From Pseudomonas viridiflava (GTDB lineage: Bacteria > Pseudomonadota > Gammaproteobacteria > Pseudomonadales > Pseudomonadaceae): 64,000 nt of DNA. The stretch is from positions 372,001 to 436,000 of the forward strand of contig NZ_UWFA01000416.1 in assembly GCF_900601905.1 (NCBI RefSeq), written 5' to 3'. Below are positions 9,472 to 18,661 of this stretch, in pieces; the first letter of the stretch is position 1; every line of letters starts with the position of its first letter. Under the pieces are notes generated by a model. That model had not been told where the DNA came from and searched no databases. It was given only the letters and a program-made list of their open reading frames with translations. The translations under genes and the position numbers were made by a program.

Positions 9472-9906
9472 ATGGACGACCCCTACAATCTGCAGCGTTT
9501 TGTCCAAGCGCAAGCGCCGGTGTTCGAGCAGGTGCTGAACGAACTGCGCAACGGCCGCAAGCACACGCACTGGATGTGGTTCGTGTTCCCGCAGATAACC
9601 GGCCTGGGCCGCAGTGAGATGGCTCGACGCTATGCCATCACCGGCATCGCGGAAGCCCGCGCCTACCTTGAACATCCGGTTCTGGGACCTCGTCTTGAGC
9701 ACTGCGCGAAGCTTATCGAACCGCAACTGCAACGGACGGCCCGGCACATATTCGGTGCGCCCGACGACCTCAAGTTGCAGTCCAGCATGACCCTGTTCGC
9801 CCTCGCGGCGCCCGAGCGGCCGATCTTTCAGGAGGTGCTGGATAGCTTTTTCGATGGCAGCCTTGATCGCCTGACCCTGGCAAAGCTCGATAGCCAACAT
9901 CCTTAA
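9472..9906 (+). CDS. DUF1810 family protein
   Basis: The 144-residue protein matches the DUF1810 (YcgL/calpastatin-like) family across its length. It begins MDDPYNLQRFVQAQ and carries the hallmark HTHWMWFVFPQITGLGRSEMA, followed by YLEHPVLGPRL. The ATG at 9472 has a GAGGAGG site 8 bp upstream, so it is preferred over the upstream in-frame start at 9403. The function of the family is not established. Its stop overlaps the stop of the convergent DUF1615 gene by 4 bp. Confidence 0.88.
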   Translation: MDDPYNLQRFVQAQAPVFEQVLNELRNGRKHTHWMWFVFPQITGLGRSEMARRYAITGIAEARAYLEHPVLGPRLEHCAKLIEPQLQRTARHIFGAPDDLKLQSSMTLFALAAPERPIFQEVLDSFFDGSLDRLTLAKLDSQHP

Positions 9907-11042
9907 CGTCCGGCCCGCTGTACGCAGCGCTCACGACGCCCATCCACCCGTTCGGCAAACCAGGCGGTGGTCAGTTCACGGGTAATCTTCGGGCTCTGCA
10001 ACGTAATGCCTGGCAGAATCGCCCTCGGCAGCGCCTTGCCCGTGGCCTGCTCGGCCAGGGCGAAGACTTTCTGGTACACCTCGGTTTCCTGAAAATCCAG
10101 GGTATCGCCCTGCTTGAGCTGACTGAAAATAGCTGAATGCTTCATGTCCAGGCGGTTGCCCAATGAGCGCACCGCCAGTTCCGTGGAACTCGGGGACGTG
10201 GAGTCGTAGCGAATCAGGTCGCCATCCAGCGCCAGTTTGATCCCCGTCGCCTGGCTCACCGCGCTCTGAAAAGCCGCGTTGCGACTGGCGTACCATCCCG
10301 CGTTGAAATCGGCGAATCGGTACAGCGATTGCGGATAGTCCGCCGGGTAACCCAGCAAGTGCGCGATACCGAAGTACATGCCACCACGGCGGGTGAACAC
10401 TTCACGGCGAATACTGCCGTCCACCGGGTACGGGTAGCCCTTGGCCTGCTGTTCCGCAAAAGCGATGCTGACCTGCATCGGACCGCCGGTGTGCACCGGG
10501 TTAAAGCTGCCAAACAGCGTCTGCCCCAAGGGCACCATGCCGATGAAATCGTCAAAGATGGCGCTCAGGTCCTTCTCGGTGCGGGCAGCGGCAAGGCGCG
10601 CAGAATAGGTTTTGCCAGTCGGTGACTTGATCGCCAGCGCGCGGTTGATTAACAGACCGGGGATATGCAGACGCCCAGCCCGGCGATCGATTTCAGCGCG
10701 GGCGATTTTTGCCATGTTCGGCACCGCCGGGTCCACCTGATAAGTGGATTCCTGCTCGGTCACTGCCAGCACCGAGCAGAGGTTTTCGGTACTGGGGTTC
10801 AGCTCCTGCGCGGCAAATGCAGTCTGAATATCAGCGGCCCAGCCTTCGCGATCGGGGGTGTTGGCAGGCATCAAGCGCACGATCTGCGCACGTACCTGTC
10901 CGGGTGTAAGTTCTGGCGCCTGATTGGCGCGTTGCGTGCCGCAAGCTGCCAGGAGCAAACCTGCCAGAGCCATCAGCAACGGTTTTAGCGCAGCCAGAGC
11001 CTTGCAGGAACGTTGGGGATACAGCGCGACTGATCGGTTCAA
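9903..11042 (-). CDS. DUF1615 lipoprotein
   Basis: The 379-residue protein has a signal peptide ending in a lipobox (LLLAACG near residue 34), so it should be an outer-membrane or periplasmic lipoprotein. The mature part matches DUF1615, a proteobacterial family of unknown function. Conserved stretches such as CSVLAVTEQESTYQVDPAVP and GGMYFGIAHLLGYPADY recall lytic-transglycosylase-like folds. The glutamates near TEQES could be catalytic, but that is inference. The long N-terminus before the hydrophobic core suggests the true start could be the later Met of LMALAG. Confidence 0.82.
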   Translation of the reverse strand: MNRSVALYPQRSCKALAALKPLLMALAGLLLAACGTQRANQAPELTPGQVRAQIVRLMPANTPDREGWAADIQTAFAAQELNPSTENLCSVLAVTEQESTYQVDPAVPNMAKIARAEIDRRAGRLHIPGLLINRALAIKSPTGKTYSARLAAARTEKDLSAIFDDFIGMVPLGQTLFGSFNPVHTGGPMQVSIAFAEQQAKGYPYPVDGSIRREVFTRRGGMYFGIAHLLGYPADYPQSLYRFADFNAGWYASRNAAFQSAVSQATGIKLALDGDLIRYDSTSPSSTELAVRSLGNRLDMKHSAIFSQLKQGDTLDFQETEVYQKVFALAEQATGKALPRAILPGITLQSPKITRELTTAWFAERVDGRRERCVQRAGR

Positions 11043-11176
11043 AAGCAGGGTTTCCTTTTATTCAACTGCACGGTCCACTGCACAGGCAATCAGCCGGTTG
11101 ACAGCCGATTCGAATGCAGTAGACCCGAGCTGTGCGCCGAATGCTCAGCATTTCCTGCAACCGATTCAACGCGTGC

Positions 11177-12085
11177 CTAGAACACTGACCATTCGATGCG
11201 GGCGCTGAGTTTTTCCAGCGCGGCCATGCCCACCAGCGAATTGCCTGCAGCGTTGAGCTCCGGCGACCAGACGCACACCGTGAAGCGTCCCGGAACCACG
11301 GCAACAATCCCGCCGCCAACACCGCTTTTGCCCGGCAAGCCAACACGATAGGCGAAGTTGCCCGCTTCGTCGTAGAGCCCGCTGGTGGCCATGATCGAGT
11401 TGAGCTGTTTAGTCTGCCGGGCGCTGAGAATCTGTTGACCGCTGTGCACGCAGTAACCTTGATTGGCGAGAAAACCAAACGCACGGGCCAGGTCAATGCA
11501 GCTCATGCTCAGCGCACAGTGATGGAAATAGCTGCGCAGGACATCTTCGACATCGTTTTGAAAGTTGTCGAACGACTTCATCAGATACGCCGCCGCAGCG
11601 TTGCGCGAGCGGTGCTGGTATTCGGATTCGGCCACTTTGGAATCGGACACGATCTCCGGGTTGCCACACAGGCGGCGCACGAAATCGCGCATCGACAGGG
11701 ACGGCGCAGCAAAACGTGACTGGTTGATATCGCAGATCACCAGCGCGCCGGCATTGATAAACGGATTGCGCGGCCGACCGCGTTCGAACTCGAGCTGCAC
11801 CAGCGAATTGAACGGCTGCCCGGACGGCTCATGACCCAGCCGCTGCCAGATGTCTTCACCCGAATGCCCAATGGCCTGCACCAGGCTGAACACCTTGGAA
11901 ATGCTCTGGATCGAAAACCGGGTCCCTGCATCCCCTGCGCAAAACAGCTCGCCATCATTGCTGTAGACCGCAATACCCAACTGGTCTGGCTGCACTTCGC
12001 CCAAGGCCGGGATGTAATTGGCAACCTTGCCTTGCCCCATGAGTGGACGGACTTCATCAAGGATCTCGTTCAGCAGGTTCTGCAT
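11177..12085 (-). CDS. glsA: Glutaminase
   Basis: The 302-residue protein matches the serine-dependent glutaminase family over its whole length. The SxxK catalytic pair is visible as Ser61-Ile-Ser-Lys64, followed by [33 protein letters not shown] in two conserved pieces, and the C-terminal [15 protein letters not shown]. It deamidates L-glutamine to glutamate and ammonia in the cytoplasm. It is transcribed alone, downstream (in its own sense) of a REP-like palindrome. Confidence 0.93.
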   Translation of the reverse strand: MQNLLNEILDEVRPLMGQGKVANYIPALGEVQPDQLGIAVYSNDGELFCAGDAGTRFSIQSISKVFSLVQAIGHSGEDIWQRLGHEPSGQPFNSLVQLEFERGRPRNPFINAGALVICDINQSRFAAPSLSMRDFVRRLCGNPEIVSDSKVAESEYQHRSRNAAAAYLMKSFDNFQNDVEDVLRSYFHHCALSMSCIDLARAFGFLANQGYCVHSGQQILSARQTKQLNSIMATSGLYDEAGNFAYRVGLPGKSGVGGGIVAVVPGRFTVCVWSPELNAAGNSLVGMAALEKLSARIEWSVF

Positions 12086-12187
12086 GGGTGCGCTCGTTGT
12101 TCGCCGGTTATTGTTGGAGGCCGCATGCTAGACGATCAGCGGCTGCGGCGCATCACAACCGCGTGTTTCGGTATCTCCCCCCGGGGA

Positions 12188-12245
12188 CTGCCAAAAGCTG
12201 CGAAACGTTCTGCTTGACAGCCGCACTCGCAGCTTCTGGCAGCGC
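12188..12245. repeat. REP-like palindrome, third class
   Basis: CTGCCAAAAGCTGCGA and its near-complement TCGCAGCTTCTGGCAG form an imperfect inverted repeat. A related element lies at 17999-18067. Confidence 0.65.
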
Positions 12246-12343
12246 CTGCGAAATCACGCTTTTAGAGCCTTGTACCTTTTACTTGCGACTGGGTGTACGG
12301 CTGTTATTGTGGCGTTTTTTCAAGCGACACAGGGTGCGTTACC

Positions 12344-12961
12344 GTGCAGGCAAGATCCAACAAGGTGATCAGCAATGGCTTTAAATACCTGTCGCTAATC
12401 GCGGCAGTCGCACTCAGCGGTTGTGTGATGATTCCGTATGAAACCCCCGAAGCCAAAGCGCAGATTGCCCAGGATCTGCAGGTGGCCCCTGGCGACATTC
12501 AAGCCATGAGTGAGACCAACTGGTGCCTTTACCCTTATGGATCAGACACTGAATGCAAAGCCACTCAAGGGTTGGGCGTGCTGACCCGCAATGGGCTGAT
12601 TCTAAGTCTGTACAAGGACAAAACCTATCAGCCGGTGGCGACGCTGAAAAACCAGGAGGTTAATTGCGCGCGCACTGACACACGCCGCGATGCCGAAGAG
12701 ATTTTCGTGGTGTTCACCGACAAGATGGGCGTCATGCTGGCACCTATCACACCTGGCGGGAGTTTAAACCTGCCTGCCAAAAAGCAGTTTTTCGATTATC
12801 TGCTGGCGCGCAGCCAGCCTCTGTTCACTGGCAAGGATGGGGCCTTCAACCGCGACACCGGGCAACGCCGAGGGCCGGGTGACACCATCCCCGGTACGAT
12901 GCTCGCGCCTCACATGGCCAATCTTTGGGTGGCGTTCAATCCGTGCCCGTCTTCTCCCTGA
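12344..12961 (+). CDS. Hypothetical lipoprotein
   Basis: The frame encodes a short positively charged lead, a hydrophobic core (YLSLIAAVALSGC) with a lipobox cysteine, and a mature domain of about 170 residues with several further cysteines (NWCLYPYGSDTEC, VNCARTD). I do not recognise the family. The best start is uncertain: GTG at 12344, GTG at 12365, or an upstream ATG at 12293 that would place about 20 extra residues before the signal peptide. It is probably an envelope protein stabilised by disulfides, which is inference. Confidence 0.65.
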   Translation: MQARSNKVISNGFKYLSLIAAVALSGCVMIPYETPEAKAQIAQDLQVAPGDIQAMSETNWCLYPYGSDTECKATQGLGVLTRNGLILSLYKDKTYQPVATLKNQEVNCARTDTRRDAEEIFVVFTDKMGVMLAPITPGGSLNLPAKKQFFDYLLARSQPLFTGKDGAFNRDTGQRRGPGDTIPGTMLAPHMANLWVAFNPCPSSP

Positions 12962-13017
12962 CGAGCACGGGGACGGATCTGCTCTTATCGGAGCCGCCCT
13001 TCAAAGGCAGGCATCAC

Positions 13018-13149
13018 TCAGCAGGCTCCTGGCGGGATGCCGCCCTTGTTGAAGTCTTTCAGACGCTCCTTTTCCTCCTCGGTAGCATGGGCCGGGGTGT
13101 CGTCTTCAGGGGGCTGTTTCTCAGGTGCAGGCTTCTTTTCGTCGCGCAT
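13018..13149 (-). CDS. Small hydrophilic protein, 43 residues
   Basis: A 43-residue frame begins at ATG 13149 with a GAGGAG site 6-7 bp upstream and lies only 11 bp after the stop of the reductase gene on the same strand. It is rich in Lys, Glu, Asp and Pro (MRDEKKPAPEKQPPEDD) and ends KDFNKGGIPPGAC. No known domain is seen. The strong ribosome-binding site, operon position and acidic/basic bias favour a real gene over chance. Confidence 0.6.
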   Translation of the reverse strand: MRDEKKPAPEKQPPEDDTPAHATEEEKERLKDFNKGGIPPGAC

Positions 13150-13160
13150 GGTGCTTCTCC

Positions 13161-14222
13161 TCAGGGAATCAGACGGCGTTGGCGCAGCTCGGCAAACACG
13201 TCGAAAAAGGCACGGTCACTGGCCTTGTAGTCGGTGAAGCCCATCAGCCGGCTTTTCGACATGTCGGTGACCACTTCAATCGGGCGACCCAGGTCCGCGT
13301 CGGTGTGCCAGGGGGAAATCAGCTTGTCGATGTCCGGCTCAGCCAGGTTGTGCTGCTCGACCAGTTTCTGCCAGGCCTGCGCATCATTGGCCATCTGCTC
13401 GGCAAGCGGATCCTCCGACTCCGGGAACGGCGCAGGCTCGATTTCAAACCAGCCCGCAATCTGCTCCCACATCCAGCTCCAGCGAAATACGTCGCCATTG
13501 GTCACGTTGAAAGCCTGATTGGCCGCCGCCGGGGTCGTTGAAGCCCAGAGTTGCTGGCGGGCGACAATGTGAGCGTCGCTCATGTCGGTCAGGCTGTCCC
13601 ATTGCACTCGGGAACCGGGGAAGCGGAACGGCCGGCCGGTGGCTTTGCAAATCGAGGCATACACCGCCAGGGTGGTGGCCATGTTCATCGCATTGCCGAC
13701 CGCCACCCCGGTAATGGTGTGCGGACGATGCACGCTCCAGGTAAAGCCATCACGCTTGGCTGCGGCAAAGACCTCGTCTTCCTGGGCGTAGTAGAAATTT
13801 TCCACGTCCAGCCTGCCCTGCTCTTCGCGGAACGGCGTCTTGGGCAAGATGCCTTTGCCGTAGGCCTCGAACGGCCCCAGGTAATGCTTGAGCCCGGTGA
13901 CCAGCGCCACATGGCGGACGCTGCACTTGGCACTCAGCACACTGAGGACATTGCGCACCATTGCTGCGTTGACCCGAATATTTTCCGCCTCGCTGGCCTG
14001 GCGCGACCACGTGGTGATGTACACGTGGGTCGGCGCGATATCGGCCAGTGCTGCGTTCAGCGAGTCAGTGTCGAGCAAGTCCGCGACCACAGGCGTCACG
14101 CCGTCCTGCTGGACTGGCTTGCGCGCCAGCCCCGCCACTTGCCAGCCCTGATCCACAAGGCAGCGTGCGGTGGCACTGCCGACAATGCCGCTGGCACCGA
14201 TGACTAATGCGTTGTCATTCAT
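13161..14222 (-). CDS. PRISE-type SDR reductase
   Basis: The 353-residue protein is an extended short-chain dehydrogenase. It has a Rossmann motif GASGIVGSATA at residue 8, and the NFYYAQEDEVF active-site tyrosine region followed by WSVHRPHTITG. These are features of the PRISE group (progesterone 5-beta-reductase and iridoid synthase-like enone reductases). The ATG at 14222 follows CAGGAGA; the frame extends upstream to 14336 but that part crosses a terminator hairpin. It probably reduces an activated enone with NAD(P)H. The substrate is unknown. It leads a two-gene unit with the small protein at 13018. Confidence 0.83.
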   Translation of the reverse strand: MNDNALVIGASGIVGSATARCLVDQGWQVAGLARKPVQQDGVTPVVADLLDTDSLNAALADIAPTHVYITTWSRQASEAENIRVNAAMVRNVLSVLSAKCSVRHVALVTGLKHYLGPFEAYGKGILPKTPFREEQGRLDVENFYYAQEDEVFAAAKRDGFTWSVHRPHTITGVAVGNAMNMATTLAVYASICKATGRPFRFPGSRVQWDSLTDMSDAHIVARQQLWASTTPAAANQAFNVTNGDVFRWSWMWEQIAGWFEIEPAPFPESEDPLAEQMANDAQAWQKLVEQHNLAEPDIDKLISPWHTDADLGRPIEVVTDMSKSRLMGFTDYKASDRAFFDVFAELRQRRLIP

Positions 14223-14313
14223 GCGAAGTCTCTCCTGAACGGTTGACGATTCCGGTTCGACAGGAGCATCGGCTGATCGTGCAGAGAAATTGTCCGGGCA
14301 GCCGACTGCGCAC

Positions 14314-14356
14314 AAAAAACCCGCTGCCATCTTCACAGGACGGCAGCGGGTTTTCG
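14314..14356 (-). terminator. Terminator after the quinoprotein dehydrogenase
   Basis: The stem AACCCGCTGCC / GGCAGCGGGTT, with a 12-nt loop, is flanked by A and T runs on both sides and lies directly after the dehydrogenase stop at 14376. It can work in both directions. Confidence 0.85.
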
Positions 14357-14375
14357 GAATAGCGGACCGGTTTGC

Positions 14376-16799
14376 TTACTTATTGTCAGGCAACGCGTAA
14401 GCGATCACGTAGTCACCGCGATCCGGCGACTGACGACCACCACCCGCGGTAATCACCACGTACTGTTTGCCGGTTTTTGGCGACACAAAGGTCATCGGGC
14501 CACCCTGGCTGCCCACCGGCAAGCGGGCTTTCCAGGCTTCTTCGCCATTGGCCGAATTGAAGGCGCGCAAGTAGTAATCCTGGGTCCCGGCAATGAAGAT
14601 CAGGCCACCTTGCGTTGACAGTGTGCCGCCCAGGGTCGGCATGCCGATGGGCAGCGGCAGGTGCATCTTCACGCCCAGCGGGCCGGTGTCCTGTACGGTG
14701 CCGACGGGCACTTGCCAGGCGACCTTCTGGGTTTTCATGTCGATGGCGGTCAAGGTGCCGAACGGCGGTGCCTGGCACGGGATGCCGGCAATCGACAGGA
14801 AGCGGTTTTTGTTCACCGCATAAGGTGTGCCTTTGAGGGGCACGGCGCCCATGCCGGTGTTCAATGCTTCGCCGCCGGAAGAAGCCTTGGCGTCTTTCTG
14901 CTGCGGGACCATCTGGATCCACAGGCCCAGACGCATGTCGTTGACGAAGATGAAACCGTGTACCGGGTCAGTCGAGATACTGCCCCAGTTCATCCCGCCC
15001 AGCGACCCCGGGAAGCTCAGCGATTTGTCGGTACCCGGCGCGGTGTACAGGCCTTCGTAGCGCATTTGCTTGAACGAAATACGGCACAGCATCTGGTCGA
15101 ACGGCGTGGCACCCCACATGTCCGACTCGGTCATGTGCTTCGTGCCGATCTGCGGCATGCCCGTGGACAGCGGCTGAGTCAGCGAATATGGCTCGTTGGG
15201 GATGTTGGCTGCCTTGACCGCCACGTCTTCGACTTTGGTCAACGGTTTGCCGGTAGCGCGGTCGAGGACGAAGATCTGGCCGGCCTTGGTGCCGATCACT
15301 ACCGCTGGCACTTTGCTGCCATCCGTCCTGGTGAAGTCCATCAAGGTGGGCTGCATGGGCAGGTCGAAGTCCCACAAGTCATTGTGGACGGTCTGATAGA
15401 CCCACTTCTCTGCGCCCGTGGTCGCGTTCAAGGCCAGTACCGAAGCACCGTACTTGTGATCCAGCGCCGTGCGCTCCACACCATAAATGTCGGTGGACGA
15501 GCTGCCCATCGGCAGGAAGATCGTGTTCATCGCCGGGTCATAGGACATCGGCGCCCAGCTGTTCGGGGTACTGCGCACATAGGTGCGATCGGCGGCCGGG
15601 GCATTTCTGTCTGCCGGGTTGCCAGGGTCGAATGCCCAGCGCATGGCACCGGTGACCACATCAAAACCACGAATCACGCCGCCTGGCATGTCCGCCTGGA
15701 CGTTATCCGCCACGCGCCCGCCAACCACCACGGTGCTGCCCGCCATCAGCGGCGCGGAAGACAACTGGTAGTAGGAGTCCGGCACATTGCCCAGGCCGGC
15801 CTTGAGATCTACCTGCCCGTTATTGCCGAAACCTTGGCAGAACTCGCCGGTATCCGCGTCGACGGCAATCAGGCGTGCATCGATGGTATTGGTCAGCAAG
15901 CGCCGCTGGCAGTTGGCGCCAGCAGGCACTGCAACTGCCGTCGCTGGCGTGCTGCCATCCAGCGGCTGGGCGAGCGCTGCAGTGGCGTCGAAATACGCCA
16001 GGCCACGGCAACGCTGCCAGACTTTGCTCTGCGCGTTGATCGGGTTCTTCCACAGCTGTTTGCCGGTGTCGGCGTCCAGGGCAATGATGTTGTTGTGCGG
16101 GGTGCAGATGAACACTTTGTCGCCCACCTGCAGCGGGGTGGTCTGGTCTTCGGCACCGTTGCCATCGCTGACTGCCACATCACCGGTCTGATACGTCCAG
16201 GCCGGAACCAGGCTGGCGACGTTGCTGCGATTGATCTGGTCCAGTGCGGCAAAGCGGTTACCGCCCTCGTCATTGCCGTAATGCGCCCAGTTCTTCTGGG
16301 CGTTGCCAGGCTCGACTTTGCTCAGGCCGGGGCCATCGCCCGTCGGCGCAACCGACGCGTGGGGGATGAACATGCCGTAAACCCCGGCAACCACGGCAAT
16401 CGCCAGCACGCCACTGAGCGCATAGCCCCCTCGCCCGCTGACCAGGCCATTATTCTTGCGCAAAGTGGGGTAGACCAGTGCGACCACCAGGCTCAGGATG
16501 CCCAGCGCAAACAGGCGCGAAATCTGCGGCCAGAAATTGAGCCCGGCATCGGCCAGCGCCCAGATCACTGACAGCACCATCACTGCTGCGAACAGCCAGG
16601 CACCTGCAAGGCGCTGCTTGAACAGCAGTGCGGCCGAGACCAGCATGCCCAGGCCTGCCAGCAGGAAGTACCAGCTGCCGCCCAGCGTAACGAGGTAGCC
16701 GCCACCGGCGACGAAGAGCAAGCCAAATACCAGCACGCCCAGCGCTGCGACCCAGACGGGCCAGCGGCGCAGAACTGCCGAAGGTTGAGAGTTAGTCAT
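14376..16799 (-). CDS. gcd: Membrane-bound PQQ dehydrogenase (glucose/quinate/shikimate family)
   Basis: The 807-residue protein has five hydrophobic helices in the first 140 residues and a long PQQ beta-propeller domain. Family hallmarks include WAHYGNDEGGNRFAALDQIN, the CTPHN segment at the position of the substrate histidine of E. coli Gcd, GGVIRGFDV, NSWAPMSYDP, QTVHNDLWDFDLP, ESDMWGATPFDQ and the final DYVIAYALPD. It oxidises its substrate in the periplasm and passes electrons to ubiquinone. Glucose is the likely substrate, but quinate/shikimate enzymes share this architecture, so the symbol is tentative. The ATG at 16799 gives the usual length. Confidence 0.82.
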   Translation of the reverse strand: MTNSQPSAVLRRWPVWVAALGVLVFGLLFVAGGGYLVTLGGSWYFLLAGLGMLVSAALLFKQRLAGAWLFAAVMVLSVIWALADAGLNFWPQISRLFALGILSLVVALVYPTLRKNNGLVSGRGGYALSGVLAIAVVAGVYGMFIPHASVAPTGDGPGLSKVEPGNAQKNWAHYGNDEGGNRFAALDQINRSNVASLVPAWTYQTGDVAVSDGNGAEDQTTPLQVGDKVFICTPHNNIIALDADTGKQLWKNPINAQSKVWQRCRGLAYFDATAALAQPLDGSTPATAVAVPAGANCQRRLLTNTIDARLIAVDADTGEFCQGFGNNGQVDLKAGLGNVPDSYYQLSSAPLMAGSTVVVGGRVADNVQADMPGGVIRGFDVVTGAMRWAFDPGNPADRNAPAADRTYVRSTPNSWAPMSYDPAMNTIFLPMGSSSTDIYGVERTALDHKYGASVLALNATTGAEKWVYQTVHNDLWDFDLPMQPTLMDFTRTDGSKVPAVVIGTKAGQIFVLDRATGKPLTKVEDVAVKAANIPNEPYSLTQPLSTGMPQIGTKHMTESDMWGATPFDQMLCRISFKQMRYEGLYTAPGTDKSLSFPGSLGGMNWGSISTDPVHGFIFVNDMRLGLWIQMVPQQKDAKASSGGEALNTGMGAVPLKGTPYAVNKNRFLSIAGIPCQAPPFGTLTAIDMKTQKVAWQVPVGTVQDTGPLGVKMHLPLPIGMPTLGGTLSTQGGLIFIAGTQDYYLRAFNSANGEEAWKARLPVGSQGGPMTFVSPKTGKQYVVITAGGGRQSPDRGDYVIAYALPDNK

Positions 16800-16956
16800 G
16801 TTGCATGATCCTGTTGACGCATGAACGTGTGTGGAAAAGTTAAGCGTAGTGCAGACAGCGACTGCGCAGAGCGCCTTGCAGGGCCGCAGTAGCGCGGTGT
16901 TGAACACCGGGCGAGAGACGGCCAATGCTCGGCCCGGTTGCTGTCAGCCAACTATT

Positions 16957-16972
16957 AACTAACTGGTTAGTT
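16957..16972. promoter_or_regulatory. TetR-like operator upstream of the quinoprotein gene
   Basis: Seven-base arms AACTAAC and GTTAGTT are separated by TG and lie about 160 bp upstream of the dehydrogenase start. The form is typical of TetR-family operators. No TetR gene lies in this window. The rest of the 16800-17183 gap shows no gene. Confidence 0.5.
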
Positions 16973-17183
16973 TTGCAACGATAGCAAACAAGACCCGGTC
17001 ACTGCGACACAACGTCCCGCATGGACTGAGTAAAACACTGTTACAGGATGGGTAATAAAACGGCGAGAGGCGTCACGGAAGGCGGATATGAAGGGCGTTA
17101 TGCGGCGCAAACAGGAGAAAGCAGGGTGTGGGTCAGAAAACCCGCCCCTGCTTGAGCTCAGCCAGACTCAGAGATGGGCGGAA

Positions 17184-17570
17184 TCAGCCCCGGGCGGCCA
17201 TGGCGGTCACTTCCACCCGCATACCTTCTACTGCCAGGGCGGCGACCCCCACAGCCGCTCGAACCGGCCATGGCGGCGCGAAAAATTGGCGATACACGTC
17301 ATTGAAGGCGGCACGGTCGGCCATGTCAGTGAGATAGATGGTCAGGTGCAGTACGCGGTCCATCGAACTTCCGGCTTTTTCCAGGGCGACTTTCAATGCC
17401 TGGAGTGTGCATTCGCTCTGTTCGGTGATGCCGCCCAGTGCCAGGCTGCCATCGGCGCGGGTCGGGACTTGTGTGGAAACCAGCAGACCGCCGACACCGG
17501 CAACGTCGGAAGAAATCGAGTCGGGGTCGGGGTCGGGGTCGGCAATAAACGTCAGATCTGGATTGGCCAT
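17184..17570 (-). CDS. RidA family protein
   Basis: The 128-residue protein has the RidA/YjgF fold signature: VGGLLVSTQVP near the start, then TLQALKVALEKAGSS, and a C-terminal RAAVGVAALA where the arginine normally binds the imine or enamine carboxylate. RidA proteins deaminate reactive enamines formed by PLP enzymes. The start at 17570 is an ATG after GCAGAGG; a GTG lies two codons upstream. An unusual acidic run, DPDPDPD at residues 10-16, comes from a TCGGGG hexamer repeated three times (17521-17542). Confidence 0.85.
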   Translation of the reverse strand: MANPDLTFIADPDPDPDSISSDVAGVGGLLVSTQVPTRADGSLALGGITEQSECTLQALKVALEKAGSSMDRVLHLTIYLTDMADRAAFNDVYRQFFAPPWPVRAAVGVAALAVEGMRVEVTAMAARG

Positions 17571-17707
17571 TGGCACCTCTGCTCACACAATACGAGACGC
17601 ACCCAGCAAGGCGCGTGTGGGGCCGCATGTTAACGCGCCTGCACATTTAATGAACCCTTGCCGAGCCGCTGTGGACTAACCCTTAACGACCACGAATGAG
17701 GTGTGCC

Positions 17708-17956
17708 ATGGGAAACTCGGAGAGCTGGAATGTGTTGGCGGCGATTATGAACCTCCCGATCTTCTGGAGCGTATTCGCGGCAATTCTGGTAGTGCTCGAA
17801 TTCTGGGCGGTGATCCGTGTGGTAAAAAGCGATGCCAGCCGGGAAAACAAATGCCTGTGGATTCTGATGCTGGTGTTCGTGCCGGTGATCAGTCTGCTGG
17901 CCTGGATTTTTGTCGGGCCTAAAACCAAAGCAGTGCGCGCTGAGTCACGCGCCTGA
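17708..17956 (+). CDS. Small PLDc_N-type membrane protein
   Basis: The 82-residue protein has two transmembrane helices, around residues 10-40 and 50-70, ending in the WIFVGPK motif typical of the phospholipase D N-terminal (PLDc_N) domain found as a free-standing membrane protein. The role is unknown. The ATG at 17708 is preceded by GAGGTG. It stands between RidA and a REP palindrome. Confidence 0.78.
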   Translation: MGNSESWNVLAAIMNLPIFWSVFAAILVVLEFWAVIRVVKSDASRENKCLWILMLVFVPVISLLAWIFVGPKTKAVRAESRA

Positions 17957-17998
17957 TGAGTCACGTGCCTTATTAGCGAAGGCGCCCAATGCCTTGCA

Positions 17999-18067
17999 GG
18001 CGCTGCCGAAGGTTGCGAACAGCGATTCATCTGACACACCGCCGTTCGCAGCTTTCGGCAGCCCCTA
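17999..18067. repeat. REPIN, third class
   Basis: GGCGCTGCCGAAGGTTGCGAA and an inverted partner TTCGCAGCTTTCGGCAGCCC flank a short spacer. The element sits between the convergent PLDc_N and PnuC genes. Confidence 0.8.
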
Positions 18068-18078
18068 CATAGACGTAC

Positions 18079-18648
18079 TCAAGCGGTCCTCTGCTCCAGT
18101 AAATCCCGCCGCCAGGCGCGCCAGCCATACACCGCCAATACAATGAAGCCTGCATACAGGCCAGCGGTGAGGTGCAGGTCCTTGAACAGATACATGCCAA
18201 CGTAAACCACGTCGAGCACAATCCATAACCACCAGCTGGCGACATACTTGCGTGCGGCCCAGACGCTGGCGACCACGCTGCCTGCCGTCAGTGACGCGTC
18301 CAGCCACGGCACGGCGGCGTCGGTCAAGCTTGCCATCAGGCCGCCCAGCAGCGCCGCGCCCAACGCGCCAATCACCAGGCTCAACAGCGCCTCGCTCACG
18401 CTCAACTGGCCGACATGCACCTTGCCTTGATCAAGCCCTCCGGTGCTCCAGCGCCACCAGCCATACACTTGCAGAAAGGCAAACATCACCTGCAGGAGCA
18501 TGTCCGAATACAGCTTGGCGTCAAAGAAAATCCACGCGTACAGCGACACTGCGACCACCCCTACCGGCCAGCACCAGCGAATGCGTTTGGCGGTGAGCCA
18601 GACGCCCAGCACATTAACGATCACAGCGATGATTTCAAGCGTCGACAT
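18079..18648 (-). CDS. pnuC: PnuC-type vitamin precursor transporter
   Basis: The 189-residue protein has seven predicted helices and PnuC hallmarks: the WCWPVGVVAVSLYAWIFF segment, QVYGWWRW, and the final WLWIVLDVVYVGMYL. PnuC proteins carry nicotinamide riboside by facilitated diffusion; relatives (PnuT) carry thiamine. The gene starts 13 bp after the stop of the TonB-dependent receptor gene on the same strand, with GAGGATG before its ATG, so the two form an operon. That suggests a vitamin-type substrate for both. No kinase gene is nearby. Confidence 0.88.
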   Translation of the reverse strand: MSTLEIIAVIVNVLGVWLTAKRIRWCWPVGVVAVSLYAWIFFDAKLYSDMLLQVMFAFLQVYGWWRWSTGGLDQGKVHVGQLSVSEALLSLVIGALGAALLGGLMASLTDAAVPWLDASLTAGSVVASVWAARKYVASWWLWIVLDVVYVGMYLFKDLHLTAGLYAGFIVLAVYGWRAWRRDLLEQRTA

Positions 18649-18661
18649 GGTCCATCCTCAA

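Noticed and set aside
14661..16571. A 636-codon open frame on the plus strand
   Set aside because: It lies entirely antisense to the quinoprotein dehydrogenase, has no recognisable domain, and reflects high-GC codon use on the other strand.
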